In this document: positions 13,949 through 22,398 of the stretch, piece by piece
Layout: each line of letters starts with the position of its first letter
How positions within the stretch are numbered: position 1 is the stretch's first letter
Assembly (NCBI GenBank): GCA_964564035.1
Contig: CAZLZN010000019.1
Coordinates: 1 to 33,049, forward strand
Direction: 5' to 3'
From: JAHIGH01 sp964564035
Lineage (GTDB): Bacteria; Patescibacteriota; Microgenomatia; Levybacterales; UBA12049
DNA: 33,049 bases
Notes under the pieces: model-generated
Seen by the model: the letters and a program-made list of their open reading frames with translations, nothing else
Told to the model about the DNA's origin: nothing
The model's database searches: none
Made by a program: the position numbers and the translations under genes

Positions 13949-14419
13949 ATGGAAGAAAAAGTAATAACCAAAAAAGAATTCACCGCAATTGAGGATGTCA
14001 TCGAAAAACTCCTTTCACAATTGGAGATCGAAGGAACTTTCGAAGTCGCGCCTCAGGAAGACCGCATAGACATACTTATTGAAACAAAAGATTCTGGCAT
14101 GATCATAGGTTATCACGGCGAAATGCTCGAATCTCTACAGCTTGTGCTCTCGATCATGATATCCAAAAAAATCAACAGATTCTTTAGGGTCTCAATAGAA
14201 GTTGATGACTATAAAAAAAACAGAACGGAATATTTGGAAAGCCTTGCGCAATCTACCAAAGAAAAAGCTCTTAGCGACAACGCGGAGCAGGTTCTATACT
14301 CGCTCAAGCCATGGGAAAGAAGAATAATACATTTAATACTCCAGGAAGATGAGCAAGTTACATCGGAATCAAGAGGCGAAGGCAAAGACAGAGTCCTGGT
14401 TATTAAGCCCAAAGCTTAA
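13949..14419 (+). CDS. khpB: RNA-binding protein KhpB (Jag/EloR), KH and R3H domains only
   Basis: A 156-residue protein. A KH domain occupies about residues 15-85 with its GxxG loop as G54-Y-H-G57. An R3H domain follows (about 90-155) with the R124-x3-H128 pair. The N-terminal Jag domain found in many Firmicutes homologues is missing, as the protein starts nearly at the KH fold. KhpB/EloR binds RNA and links cell elongation and division in streptococci; the role here is inferred. It is the last origin-linked gene of the rpmH operon. The next gene starts 71 bases inside it in another frame. Confidence 0.9.
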   Translation: MEEKVITKKEFTAIEDVIEKLLSQLEIEGTFEVAPQEDRIDILIETKDSGMIIGYHGEMLESLQLVLSIMISKKINRFFRVSIEVDDYKKNRTEYLESLAQSTKEKALSDNAEQVLYSLKPWERRIIHLILQEDEQVTSESRGEGKDRVLVIKPKA

Positions 14420-15755
14420 CCTTCGGCGTCTTGTTCTATACGCGCTGATCTTTCTTCTTCCGGCACAGTTGGGCATACATTTCTGGCCGCCATTCTCATT
14501 TATCCGCGGTCTGCGTATCGACTACCTCTCCCCTGTTATCTACATCACTGATTTACTCATCGCAGCCCTTTTTGTTTTTTGGTTATATGAAAAGCAAAGG
14601 GGGATTATTGATTTTGTCAAAAAGATTAAAAATATTCCTCTCCCCGGGCAGTCTCTCAAATGTTTACTTAATGCATCCGCGAAACACCCTCTGAGAGTTG
14701 TTCTTGCGCTGACAGCAATATATCTCCTGTTAAAAGCTTTTTTTGCGCAGTTCCCTCTTTTGGCTCTTTACGGTCTGCTCAAGTACCTCGAAATGGTGTT
14801 CTTTGGCTATTATATCGCCTCAAACATAAAAACCAAAAAACAACTGCGGACTATAGCCTTGATCTTCTCGGTCTCGTTAATTATTCAATCCCTGATAGCT
14901 GTCTTCCAATATATAAATCAATCTTCATTAGGCGGCGTCTTATATTTTATCGGCGAACGCAAATTCAGCGCTTCAACCCCCGGTATAGCCAACGCATCAA
15001 TAAACGGCTCTCTTATACTTCGTCCATACGCCGTATTTCCCCACCCCAATGTACTGGCAGGCTTTCTCTTGACCGGAATGATTTTTATTTTTGCCTTTTT
15101 ACGCGGCCGCGAAAACATTTTTTTTACCGTCCTGAAATTCACATCTTTGTCGCTTGCCTCGGTCGCCTTGATGCTGTCGCTAAGCAGGGTAGCAATTTTG
15201 GTATGGATTGCTCTAATAATTTATTTGTTTACAAATCTAATCCGCAAGCAAAGTCCCGCAATGAAAAAATTCAATTATCTTTTCACCCTGATACTGATTG
15301 CCTTCATGGCATTTATCTTCTTTAACCTTCCGGTATTTTCCCGATTCATGTCGTCATCTTTACTGGAAAAATCCGTAACTGTCAGACAGGACTTGGCCGG
15401 CACAGCATTCAAGGCTATATTTAATTCCCCGCTGTATGGAGTCGGTCATTACCATTTCCTCCCCTTTAGAGGCGCTACAGCCCCTCCGGATGGAGGTTTT
15501 AACAGCATACAGCCGGTTCACAATATTTTCCTGTTGATTACTGCCGAAAACGGGTTGATCGGACTTATATTATTCTTCACCTTATTAATGTATGCTTTTA
15601 AACACCTGCTTAAAAATAAAAATTCATACAAGCTCTGCATGTTTTTGATCTTGCTCGTGATAATTCTGTTAGGGCTATTCGATCATTATTGGCTTACGGT
15701 TCAACAGGGACAACTACTATTAGCGCTATTTCTGGGATTAAGCTGGGCGCTCTGA
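14349..15755 (+). CDS. O-antigen ligase/polymerase-like membrane protein (Wzy_C type)
   Basis: A 468-residue polytopic protein with about ten to twelve membrane helices. The C-terminal half carries the O-antigen ligase pattern: RPYAVFPHPNVLAG, an extracellular loop with YGVGHYHFLP, and PVHNIFLLITAENGLIGLILF with His391 in the conserved HN pair. Such proteins join or polymerise lipid-linked glycans on the outer face of the membrane, or glycosylate proteins. The only in-frame ATG before the first helix is at 14349, which overlaps khpB by 71 bases; the first 25 residues are polar and unlike the family, but no later ATG, GTG or TTG is available. The Wzx-like flippase lies next, so a glycan export role is supported by context. 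Confidence 0.82.
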   Translation: MSKLHRNQEAKAKTESWLLSPKLNLRRLVLYALIFLLPAQLGIHFWPPFSFIRGLRIDYLSPVIYITDLLIAALFVFWLYEKQRGIIDFVKKIKNIPLPGQSLKCLLNASAKHPLRVVLALTAIYLLLKAFFAQFPLLALYGLLKYLEMVFFGYYIASNIKTKKQLRTIALIFSVSLIIQSLIAVFQYINQSSLGGVLYFIGERKFSASTPGIANASINGSLILRPYAVFPHPNVLAGFLLTGMIFIFAFLRGRENIFFTVLKFTSLSLASVALMLSLSRVAILVWIALIIYLFTNLIRKQSPAMKKFNYLFTLILIAFMAFIFFNLPVFSRFMSSSLLEKSVTVRQDLAGTAFKAIFNSPLYGVGHYHFLPFRGATAPPDGGFNSIQPVHNIFLLITAENGLIGLILFFTLLMYAFKHLLKNKNSYKLCMFLILLVIILLGLFDHYWLTVQQGQLLLALFLGLSWAL

Positions 15756-15784
15756 AGCGCAGGCCAGCCATCCTGATCAGCTCC

Positions 15785-15813
15785 TGTTTAAATCCCGAAA
15801 CATAAGGTATAGA
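15785..15813 (+). promoter_or_regulatory. Possible promoter of the Wzx-like gene
   Basis: TGTTTA (15785-15790) and TATAGA (15808-15813) are 17 bases apart; the overlapping TAGAAT (15810-15815) is an alternative -10. The ATG at 15826 follows within 10-12 bases without a Shine-Dalgarno sequence. Confidence 0.4.
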
Positions 15814-15825
15814 ATAAGTAACATC

Positions 15826-17079
15826 ATGCACGGACTGAAAGTCGCAACCAACACCCTTTTCCAACTTATAACCAAGGGTATTACATCAGCCGTAGGTTTT
15901 GTAATCACCATACTTCTTGCTCATTTCTATGGAGCGGAGCTTTATGGCGAATATACCAAGGTAACCGTGTTCGTGGCTGTGTTTTATATGCTGGTCGATT
16001 TTGGACTCAACGCTGTATTCCTGAAGCAGAACGAAGACGAAGCCGGCTACAGAAAGTTGTTGGCCTTGCGGCTTGCTATATCGGCTCCATTGATTCTTGT
16101 GGTAAACAGTCTGGTTTTTCTATTGCCTTACGGTAGTCTCGCAGGAACCGGGTTCCCCCCTGATTTGCGAATTGGAATATTTATTTTCTCCTTAACTATC
16201 ATTACACAGGCGATCGTTTATTCCTCAACCGCAATATTTCAGCAAAAATTAAATTACAAACCCTACGCGGTATCCGTATCCGCGGGCGCTATTGCGTTGC
16301 TGATTATGACAATTTTTATATCCGCAAATAATATGCCTCTGAATTTTATATACATAGCCTACGTGACCGCGGGAATTATAACATCATTATTGTCCCTTAA
16401 GCTTGCCGGGATCCGCGTAATTACCTTGACCCTGGACAGCAAATTTTCTAAAAAAATAATTATTGCCGGATACCCCTTGGGCCTAATGCTTTTTTTCAAC
16501 CTCGTCTATTTCCGCTTTGACATATTCATACTATCCTTGCTTAGTAGCGCTCAAGAAATTGCGGTCTACGGCTATGCGTTCAAATACTTTGAATTTTTAC
16601 TTGCTCTCCCCGTTTTCATGGCCAATTCAATCTATCCGTTCCTTCTGGGTTCCCTGAAAAATTTACGAAGATTTCGGGCGCTAACCGCTAAATACCTACT
16701 GCTATTTTTTATTGTATCCATAGCCATTTCTGCACTTTCCTGGTTTCTCTCCCCCCTCATTTCAGTTGTGAAAAATGAATTCTTGCCCTCGATTAACATC
16801 CTGCGTGTGCTTTTAATATCCCTGCCAATATTTTTTCTTACAGGACTTATGCAGTGGGCTCTCATCGCGCTTGGAAGGATGAAGTATCTCCTCTTTACTT
16901 ACATGTTTGCCGCGCTGGTCAATTCCATTCTGAATATTAATTTGATTCCGCTATATGGCGGCTTGGGAGCGGCAGTTGTAGCAGGAATTAGCGAGGTTGT
17001 GGTTATGGTACTGCTGTCAATCAAATTTCTCGCAGTTATTTTCGGTTCCTCAAAAAATAGAAAAAATTACGAATCTTAG
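15826..17079 (+). CDS. Polysaccharide flippase-like protein (Wzx/MOP superfamily)
   Basis: A 417-residue protein with about twelve membrane helices. The N-terminus (MHGLKVATNTLFQLITKGIT, ILLAHFYGAELYGEYT) is the standard opening of Wzx/RfbX-type polysaccharide transporters of the MOP (MATE-like) superfamily. They flip lipid-linked oligosaccharides across the inner membrane. The central LMLFFNLVYFRFDIFILSL and the late GLGAAVVAGISEVV fit the family. It follows the O-antigen ligase-like gene by 70 bases and shares its strand, so the two probably serve the same surface glycan pathway. No glycosyltransferases are in view, so the substrate is unknown. Confidence 0.85.
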   Translation: MHGLKVATNTLFQLITKGITSAVGFVITILLAHFYGAELYGEYTKVTVFVAVFYMLVDFGLNAVFLKQNEDEAGYRKLLALRLAISAPLILVVNSLVFLLPYGSLAGTGFPPDLRIGIFIFSLTIITQAIVYSSTAIFQQKLNYKPYAVSVSAGAIALLIMTIFISANNMPLNFIYIAYVTAGIITSLLSLKLAGIRVITLTLDSKFSKKIIIAGYPLGLMLFFNLVYFRFDIFILSLLSSAQEIAVYGYAFKYFEFLLALPVFMANSIYPFLLGSLKNLRRFRALTAKYLLLFFIVSIAISALSWFLSPLISVVKNEFLPSINILRVLLISLPIFFLTGLMQWALIALGRMKYLLFTYMFAALVNSILNINLIPLYGGLGAAVVAGISEVVVMVLLSIKFLAVIFGSSKNRKNYES

Positions 17080-17209
17080 AAAAAATTACGATAAGCAGCT
17101 TTAAGAAAACTCATGAAACTCCCGCAAGCTTATTGTACAGCTGCGCACACATCCTGAGTAAACCGAAGGACTCTCGGTGTTTTCCGCGAAAGGGGATAAA
17201 ACAATGGGC

Positions 17210-17238
17210 TTTATGGTATAAATAATATCGTGTATTAT
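17210..17238 (+). promoter_or_regulatory. Possible promoter of the DUF4012 gene
   Basis: TTTATG (17210-17215) and TATTAT (17233-17238) with a 17-base spacer. The ATG at 17249 lies ten bases after the -10 box, with no Shine-Dalgarno sequence. It is within a 169-base gene-free spacer that otherwise shows only a short direct repeat, AAAAATTACGA, at about 17060-17091. Confidence 0.45.
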
Positions 17239-17248
17239 TAAACATAAT

Positions 17249-19927
17249 ATGAAGCCCTCCCGCCCGCGCTTAATAACCAGCGAAGCTGATGAAAAATATC
17301 CGGTTTTGATTATAGACAAACAAGGTTTTCTCGGAAATATAGTTGCCCGAAAGCTATCCACCCAGTTCAACGTCGCGCTTGTCAGTCCTATTCCGTTGGC
17401 AGGTGCCGAATCGGTAACATACGTACGCTTCGGCAAGAGCACGCCTAGGATACCTGATCTTGATTACCGGGTGATAATTGTTATTTATCATAGTGAAGAC
17501 ATAACCTTGAAAATCCTTCCCGCTGTATTAAAAAAAACTGAGGAGAGCAAAGCAAGGCTTGTATTTGTTTCAGGGATTCATGAAGATGAAAAAAAGATCC
17601 ACAAAGCTCTTGGTCTGTCATTCGGAGCTTGCGCCAGAATTATTCATGGCGAAATTTTTGATAGTGAGGAGCACTCCGTCGGATTACTCAAGGACTACAT
17701 CGATAGCTCCAGAGAGCATGGAAGGATCATAATTCCCGGTAACGGCCTGCATAAAACTTATCCTGTTGCGGCTGACGATGTCGCCAGTGCTGTAGTTGCC
17801 GTTTCATTTACTGATTCGCCGGGCGGCGAGCTTTACTTGGCTATGCCTAAACACGGATTAACACAGCTTGCAGTCTCCAGAGTCTTTCAAAAAATAAACC
17901 CCTTGATCAAGGTCAATTTCAGTGGAAAAAATCATAGCCTGAAAGAATACGTGCCTCCGGAGAGAGGGGTTTACTTATATACCGATTTGAATTTATATGA
18001 ACGGCTGAAAAAAATTGACCTGACGGCTTCCGGAAAAAAAACACAGATCAAAAAGAAACAAAGAATAAGAATCAAATTCCCGGTTTTCAGGGGCAAGTAT
18101 TTAGCCTTATCGGCAATTGTGGCGGCAATCATTATCCCGGCTATAGTTAATTACGCACTGATTTTCACCGGAAGCTATTTTCTTGCCGAGTCTGTAAGGC
18201 TCATGCGCTCTGGAAATATAAAAGGTTCGGGCAGCTATAACAACTACTCCAAAATGAGTTTTTTATCAGCCATGTTCATTGGTCAAAATGTCTCAGGTAT
18301 AAACCCGGTACTTTTTTACCGGCAGGATTCGATCACAAGTCAGGCGGCAATAGGACTGAGTTTATCCGATATTCTCTCCGATCTGATTGGCTCTTTTATG
18401 ATTCTGGAAGAAATAAATAACGGAAAAAGTCTGACCCCGGGCGCAGACATCATGCTTGCCATGTCCAAGGCCAAAAACAGCTTGATTAATTTTCAAAAGC
18501 TAAAAGCGGAAGATAGCTTGCCGGATATTTTAGAGAACAAGATTAAGCCGGTTGATCACTTTTTAAACGTAATTAGCAACACAATAGACGTATACCCTCA
18601 ACTGCTTGGTTTCGATCGCAAAAAAACTTATCTTATTTTATTCCAAAATAACATGGAACTGCGCCCCGGCGGGGGATTCATAGGTTCATTCGCGACCATA
18701 GATGTTCGCGAAGGAGTATTCGGCAAGCTGAAAATACTTGATGTTTATGACGCGGATGGCCAACTGACTGAACATATTGAGCCGCCCTTCCACTTGCGTA
18801 GATATTTAGGCTCCTCGCATTTGTTTCTCAGAGACAGCAATTATGACATTGATTATATTGAAAATGCACGCCGTGCAAAAAAAATCTATGAACTTGAAAT
18901 GAAACAAAAGGTTGATGGGGTAATAGCTGTTGATACGGATTTTGTAAAATCACTAATAGGTGCCGTTGGGCCATTAAGAATACATGATTACAACGAAACC
19001 GTGACATCCGACAATTTTTATATATTGACACAAACATATGCGGAGAAAGATTTTTTCCCCGGCTCCACCCAAAAAAAAGATTTCCTCAGAGCGGTATTTA
19101 ATGCGCTGGAAGCGAAGTTTTCTTCAGGCGCTAACTTGCCATACAGCGAGTTGCTTAGAGTTATTAATGATGCGGTTTTACAAAAACAGCTAATAATCGC
19201 ACTTCCGGATACGCATGCCGAAAAATTATTTATCGCCAACAAGCTTTCGGCGTCGCCCCTCGACGATAGGGAGCAGGGGATAAATGAAATCAAAGACTAT
19301 CTGAGTATCTATGATTCCAATATCGGAATGAATAAAAGCAATTATTATCTTACCCGCACCGTAGAGCAAAAAGTAAATATCGAAAAAACAGGCAGCATCT
19401 CTGCGCAATTAGATATACGCTACGATAATGCGGGGAGTCCGGATAAGCCGTTTGCGGGAGATTACAAAAACTACCTGAGAATCATGTTGCCTGCGGATGC
19501 CTCCCTTGATAAGGTTGAAGTAAACGGCACGCCGGTAACAGTAGTGCCCGCGGTCACTGACCCTGCGGTATATAGTTCGTCGGGATTCATTCCTCCGGCA
19601 GGGCTTGAAGTTGAGCAAGCGCAAGTTCATGGAAAATCTGTTTACGGATTTATGATAATTGTTCCGGCAATGTCATCCCAAAAAATTACTGTATATTATT
19701 CACAAAAAAACGTTTACAAACCGGATCAGCCGTTATTTACTTACGACCTGCTTCTGTTCAAGCAGCCTGGATCGGGAAGGGATCCTTACGCGCTGACTCT
19801 TTCATATCCGCCCGGTTTTCGTATGCTTGATAGCAATGAGAAGCTAAGTGACCTGGGGGGCAAAGTCGTCTTTCAGGACGTTTTTTCACAAGACAAAAAT
19901 ATCAAAATAAAATTTTCAAAAAAGTGA
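17249..19927 (+). CDS. DUF4012 protein with N-terminal Rossmann-like (epimerase-type) domain
   Basis: An 892-residue fusion. Residues about 17-270 look like an NAD-dependent epimerase/reductase-type Rossmann fold: VLIIDKQGFLGNIVARKL at the nucleotide-binding position, ARLVFVSGI, and TYPVAADDVASAVVAV. The first glycine of the GxxGxxG loop is missing and no YxxxK pair is evident, so catalysis is doubtful. A basic stretch and one membrane helix (about 284-309) follow. Residues about 400-890 match DUF4012, with its hallmark NMELRPGGGFIGS (468-480), and would be extracytoplasmic. DUF4012 proteins are often found beside polysaccharide genes, consistent with the two upstream genes. Their function is unknown. 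It ends seven bases from the convergent hexokinase-like gene. Confidence 0.8.
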   Translation: MKPSRPRLITSEADEKYPVLIIDKQGFLGNIVARKLSTQFNVALVSPIPLAGAESVTYVRFGKSTPRIPDLDYRVIIVIYHSEDITLKILPAVLKKTEESKARLVFVSGIHEDEKKIHKALGLSFGACARIIHGEIFDSEEHSVGLLKDYIDSSREHGRIIIPGNGLHKTYPVAADDVASAVVAVSFTDSPGGELYLAMPKHGLTQLAVSRVFQKINPLIKVNFSGKNHSLKEYVPPERGVYLYTDLNLYERLKKIDLTASGKKTQIKKKQRIRIKFPVFRGKYLALSAIVAAIIIPAIVNYALIFTGSYFLAESVRLMRSGNIKGSGSYNNYSKMSFLSAMFIGQNVSGINPVLFYRQDSITSQAAIGLSLSDILSDLIGSFMILEEINNGKSLTPGADIMLAMSKAKNSLINFQKLKAEDSLPDILENKIKPVDHFLNVISNTIDVYPQLLGFDRKKTYLILFQNNMELRPGGGFIGSFATIDVREGVFGKLKILDVYDADGQLTEHIEPPFHLRRYLGSSHLFLRDSNYDIDYIENARRAKKIYELEMKQKVDGVIAVDTDFVKSLIGAVGPLRIHDYNETVTSDNFYILTQTYAEKDFFPGSTQKKDFLRAVFNALEAKFSSGANLPYSELLRVINDAVLQKQLIIALPDTHAEKLFIANKLSASPLDDREQGINEIKDYLSIYDSNIGMNKSNYYLTRTVEQKVNIEKTGSISAQLDIRYDNAGSPDKPFAGDYKNYLRIMLPADASLDKVEVNGTPVTVVPAVTDPAVYSSSGFIPPAGLEVEQAQVHGKSVYGFMIIVPAMSSQKITVYYSQKNVYKPDQPLFTYDLLLFKQPGSGRDPYALTLSYPPGFRMLDSNEKLSDLGGKVVFQDVFSQDKNIKIKFSKK

Positions 19928-19934
19928 AATCTGT

Positions 19935-21041
19935 TTAAATAACGCCTAACATTGCGGCCCCTTTAAGCGAACTGTCTTCTATTTTGATAAAATCAGCCTT
20001 AAATTCTGGACTCAGCAATTCACAGTATTCGCTAACCTGCTGTTTGTAATTGAATCCTTTCCAAAACAAACTCCCCTCCATGATGAAATTCATATCCGAT
20101 TCTTTATATTTGCAGATTCCTGATATTTGCGCGGCCGTAAGCATTGCAGATCTTTTAAGTAAGGCTTTAGCAAGATCGGAGCCTGGCTTTTCGCTGTCTT
20201 CCGCGATAACGCTTAGCTCTTTAGTGGAAACTATTCTGTCCGCCGCCGATCCTTCTCTGCGGGTTATTAAATTGTATAGTTCAAACAAATATCTGCCCGA
20301 CACCTCCTTTTCCAGGAGGCCTGTGCCAGGCGAGCTTGATACGGCGTCCAGTATCAACGCCTCTTCTGATATTGGGAACTTGTCAAAATTCCCCGCCTCC
20401 AGATTTACTATTCTTTTATCATCCAAAAAGAACGAAAAGTTCAATCCGGTACCTATTATTCCTCCTGCTAATTTACTGCGCTCGCTTATGTCGAGTCCGG
20501 CTAATAAAAGGCATACAGCGTCGTTTGCGGCAAGTACTTTTATCGTCCTGTTGTGTTTTATCTTGATATATTCCTCGATTGTTTTGCCGACTTTCTTATG
20601 AATTAAGCCTGTAAACTCCTGTTCTTTAGTCCCTGTTTTAAGAATTCCGTCTATTCTGTCTTTTCTCAAAAGCGGCTCTACCGGGTAGGCAAAGTTCATT
20701 GCCAGAACCCGAATGTTTTTATCCAAATTTTGGTCTACAAAAGTCAGAAAATCTTCCTTAGTATGGAAAGCAGGTTGAATTAGTTCGGTTTTGCTTCTAA
20801 AAATGAATTCAGAATTTTTTAAATCAACATTAACGCTTTGAAAGTAGCTTCCTCCAATAACCATTGCTTGAAAAGTGTCCTGCGCCATTGAACCGTCATT
20901 TTTATGAAGCGGATTTATTATAAATGGAAGACTGGTATTTTTGCCCTCGGCTGAGGATTTGATTTCGCAATAAAAATCTCCGGCAATTTGAGCTAGGGTA
21001 GCTTTGTCAAACGTAAGCAATTTATCAAAATCTCGAATCAT
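19935..21041 (-). CDS. Hexokinase-family protein (eukaryotic-type ASKHA sugar kinase)
   Basis: A 368-residue protein. Read against eukaryotic hexokinase, the landmarks appear in order: VIGGSYFQSV (61-70, phosphate-1 loop position), FAYPVEPLL to DGILKTGTKEQEF (117-143, the sugar-binding segment with the conserved Thr-Lys), AAND (171-174, with Asp174 as catalytic base), GTGLN (197-201), Glu215 in VNLEAGNFD, and EKEVSGRYLFEL (244-255). Asn201, Glu215 and Glu244 match glucose-contacting positions; the serine of yeast SFPAS is replaced. This predicts ATP-dependent hexose phosphorylation, although a degenerate family member is possible. It lies 44 bases downstream of pgk, but a TATAAT eight bases before its ATG suggests its own leaderless promoter. 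Confidence 0.72.
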   Translation of the reverse strand: MIRDFDKLLTFDKATLAQIAGDFYCEIKSSAEGKNTSLPFIINPLHKNDGSMAQDTFQAMVIGGSYFQSVNVDLKNSEFIFRSKTELIQPAFHTKEDFLTFVDQNLDKNIRVLAMNFAYPVEPLLRKDRIDGILKTGTKEQEFTGLIHKKVGKTIEEYIKIKHNRTIKVLAANDAVCLLLAGLDISERSKLAGGIIGTGLNFSFFLDDKRIVNLEAGNFDKFPISEEALILDAVSSSPGTGLLEKEVSGRYLFELYNLITRREGSAADRIVSTKELSVIAEDSEKPGSDLAKALLKRSAMLTAAQISGICKYKESDMNFIMEGSLFWKGFNYKQQVSEYCELLSPEFKADFIKIEDSSLKGAAMLGVI

Positions 21042-21049
21042 TCTAACCG

Positions 21050-21055
21050 ATTATA
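21050..21055 (-). promoter_or_regulatory. -10 box upstream of the hexokinase-like gene
   Basis: A perfect TATAAT on the minus strand, eight bases before the ATG at 21041 and inside the 44-base gap after pgk. No good -35 is seen. The spacing predicts a leaderless start. Confidence 0.5.
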
Positions 21056-21085
21056 GCTTACGCGACCCGATTTTTATACCTGATT

Positions 21086-22294
21086 TTACGCCCCTCTCTT
21101 TTCACCCTTCTCTATTGCTTCAATTCCCGCAAGCGTCCCGTGTTCTATAAACGCAAGCATTGCTCCGCCGCCCGTGGAAATATGAGTAATTTTATCCAGC
21201 CCGTCGCGGTCTGCGATAGCGGCTATCGTATCTCCGCCCCCTATTATTGAAACAGCATTTGGATTCTGTTCGATTGCGTAATACACAAAATCCGTTCCCC
21301 TTTTAAACAATGCATTTTCAAAATAACCCATCGGTCCGTTCCAGATAATCGTTTTAGACTTGGATATGATCGAGGCGTAGTGCGCCTGCGTTTTTGGGCC
21401 GATATCCAAAATCATCTCGTTCTTTCCGACTTTGTCGATCAATCTTTCATTACTTTTTATTCCCTCGGGGTCTATGCCTGTAATCGCGTCTTCCGGCAGA
21501 ACGATCTTTGTGCCGTGTCTCCTGGCTAGGGATGTGAGGTAATTTGCCTGAGCCAGTTCTTCTTTCCGGTACAAGCTTTTACCTATATTTATGCTTCTTG
21601 CGGCAAGAAATGTATTCGCGAGCCCCCCTGCTAAAAGTATGTAGTCGGCAATCCTGGTTAAGGTGCTTATAAATTTGATCTTTGTAGAAATCTTCTTGCC
21701 CCCGATGATCGCGACAAACGGTTTTTTGGGCTTCTCAGTCACTTTTTGTAGCGAATTAACCTCTTTTTTCATAAGCAGTCCGCCGTACGAGGGCAGAAAC
21801 TCTGTCACCCCGACTACGGACGCGCATTTCCTGTGGCTGACCGCAAAGGCATCGTTTACATATACTTCGGCTATTTCCGCCAGGCGCTCGGAGAAATCAC
21901 GGTCATTAGTCTCCTCCCCGGGGAAAAATCTTATATTCTCAAGTACGGCATAGGTGCCCTCCGCCATATCTTTTAAACCTCTTGTCTCGGTAGTAAAATC
22001 GCGCACAAAGTGCCCCTCATATCCCGTGAGATAAGATTTTATCTTCCTGAAAACCCTTTCGAGAGAAAGCGATTTATTCGCGCTGAGTGTTTCATAGTCA
22101 TGTCCTTCGGGTCTGCCCAAATGTGAAACAATTATCACTTTATTTTTATTATCCAGCAGATATTTAATCGTCGCGACTGTTTCTCTTATTCTGGAATCGT
22201 CGGCAATACTGCCGTCATGCTTTAGTGGAACATTAAAATCAACTCTTAGAAGCACACTCTTTTTCTTTATAGAATAATCATCAATAAACTTCAT
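21086..22294 (-). CDS. pgk: Phosphoglycerate kinase
   Basis: A 402-residue protein of normal bacterial length. It shows LLRVDFNVPL (15-24), VSHLGRPEG (56-64), DDSRIR, VLENIRFFPGEE, NDAFAVSHR, ILAGGLANTF-type and IIWNGPMGYFE segments, and the nucleotide-site GGGDTIAA and STGGGAML. It catalyses 1,3-bisphosphoglycerate + ADP to 3-phosphoglycerate + ATP, the first ATP-yielding step of lower glycolysis. Unlike most genes here it has a clear Shine-Dalgarno sequence, AAGGA, five bases before the ATG, with a TATACT box (22314-22309) farther up. The sugar-kinase-like gene follows on the same strand, a small carbohydrate cluster. Confidence 0.97.
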   Translation of the reverse strand: MKFIDDYSIKKKSVLLRVDFNVPLKHDGSIADDSRIRETVATIKYLLDNKNKVIIVSHLGRPEGHDYETLSANKSLSLERVFRKIKSYLTGYEGHFVRDFTTETRGLKDMAEGTYAVLENIRFFPGEETNDRDFSERLAEIAEVYVNDAFAVSHRKCASVVGVTEFLPSYGGLLMKKEVNSLQKVTEKPKKPFVAIIGGKKISTKIKFISTLTRIADYILLAGGLANTFLAARSINIGKSLYRKEELAQANYLTSLARRHGTKIVLPEDAITGIDPEGIKSNERLIDKVGKNEMILDIGPKTQAHYASIISKSKTIIWNGPMGYFENALFKRGTDFVYYAIEQNPNAVSIIGGGDTIAAIADRDGLDKITHISTGGGAMLAFIEHGTLAGIEAIEKGEKRGA

Positions 22295-22299
22295 GGCAG

Positions 22300-22304
22300 T
22301 CCTT
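22300..22304 (-). promoter_or_regulatory. Shine-Dalgarno sequence of pgk
   Basis: AAGGA on the minus strand, five bases before the pgk ATG. It is notable because most starts in this window have no Shine-Dalgarno sequence. Confidence 0.65.
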
Positions 22305-22364
22305 AATCAGTATATCAGCAAAATTACAGCAAAATCCAGAGCAAATCACGATGACGTATGTCAT

Positions 22365-22392
22365 TTGAGTTTTAATCTTGATTTAGTATAAT
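22365..22392 (+). promoter_or_regulatory. Promoter of the STAND-like regulator gene
   Basis: TTGAGT (22365-22370) and a perfect TATAAT (22387-22392) with a 16-base spacer. The ATG is at 22399, six bases past the -10 box, so the transcription start should coincide with the A of the ATG: a clear leaderless candidate. Confidence 0.72.
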
Positions 22393-22398
22393 ACCCCC

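Noticed and set aside
17101..17442. Minus-strand open frame over the 5' end of the DUF4012 gene and its upstream spacer
   Set aside because: More than half overlaps the Rossmann-like coding region, no family resemblance is visible and it has no promoter or start context.
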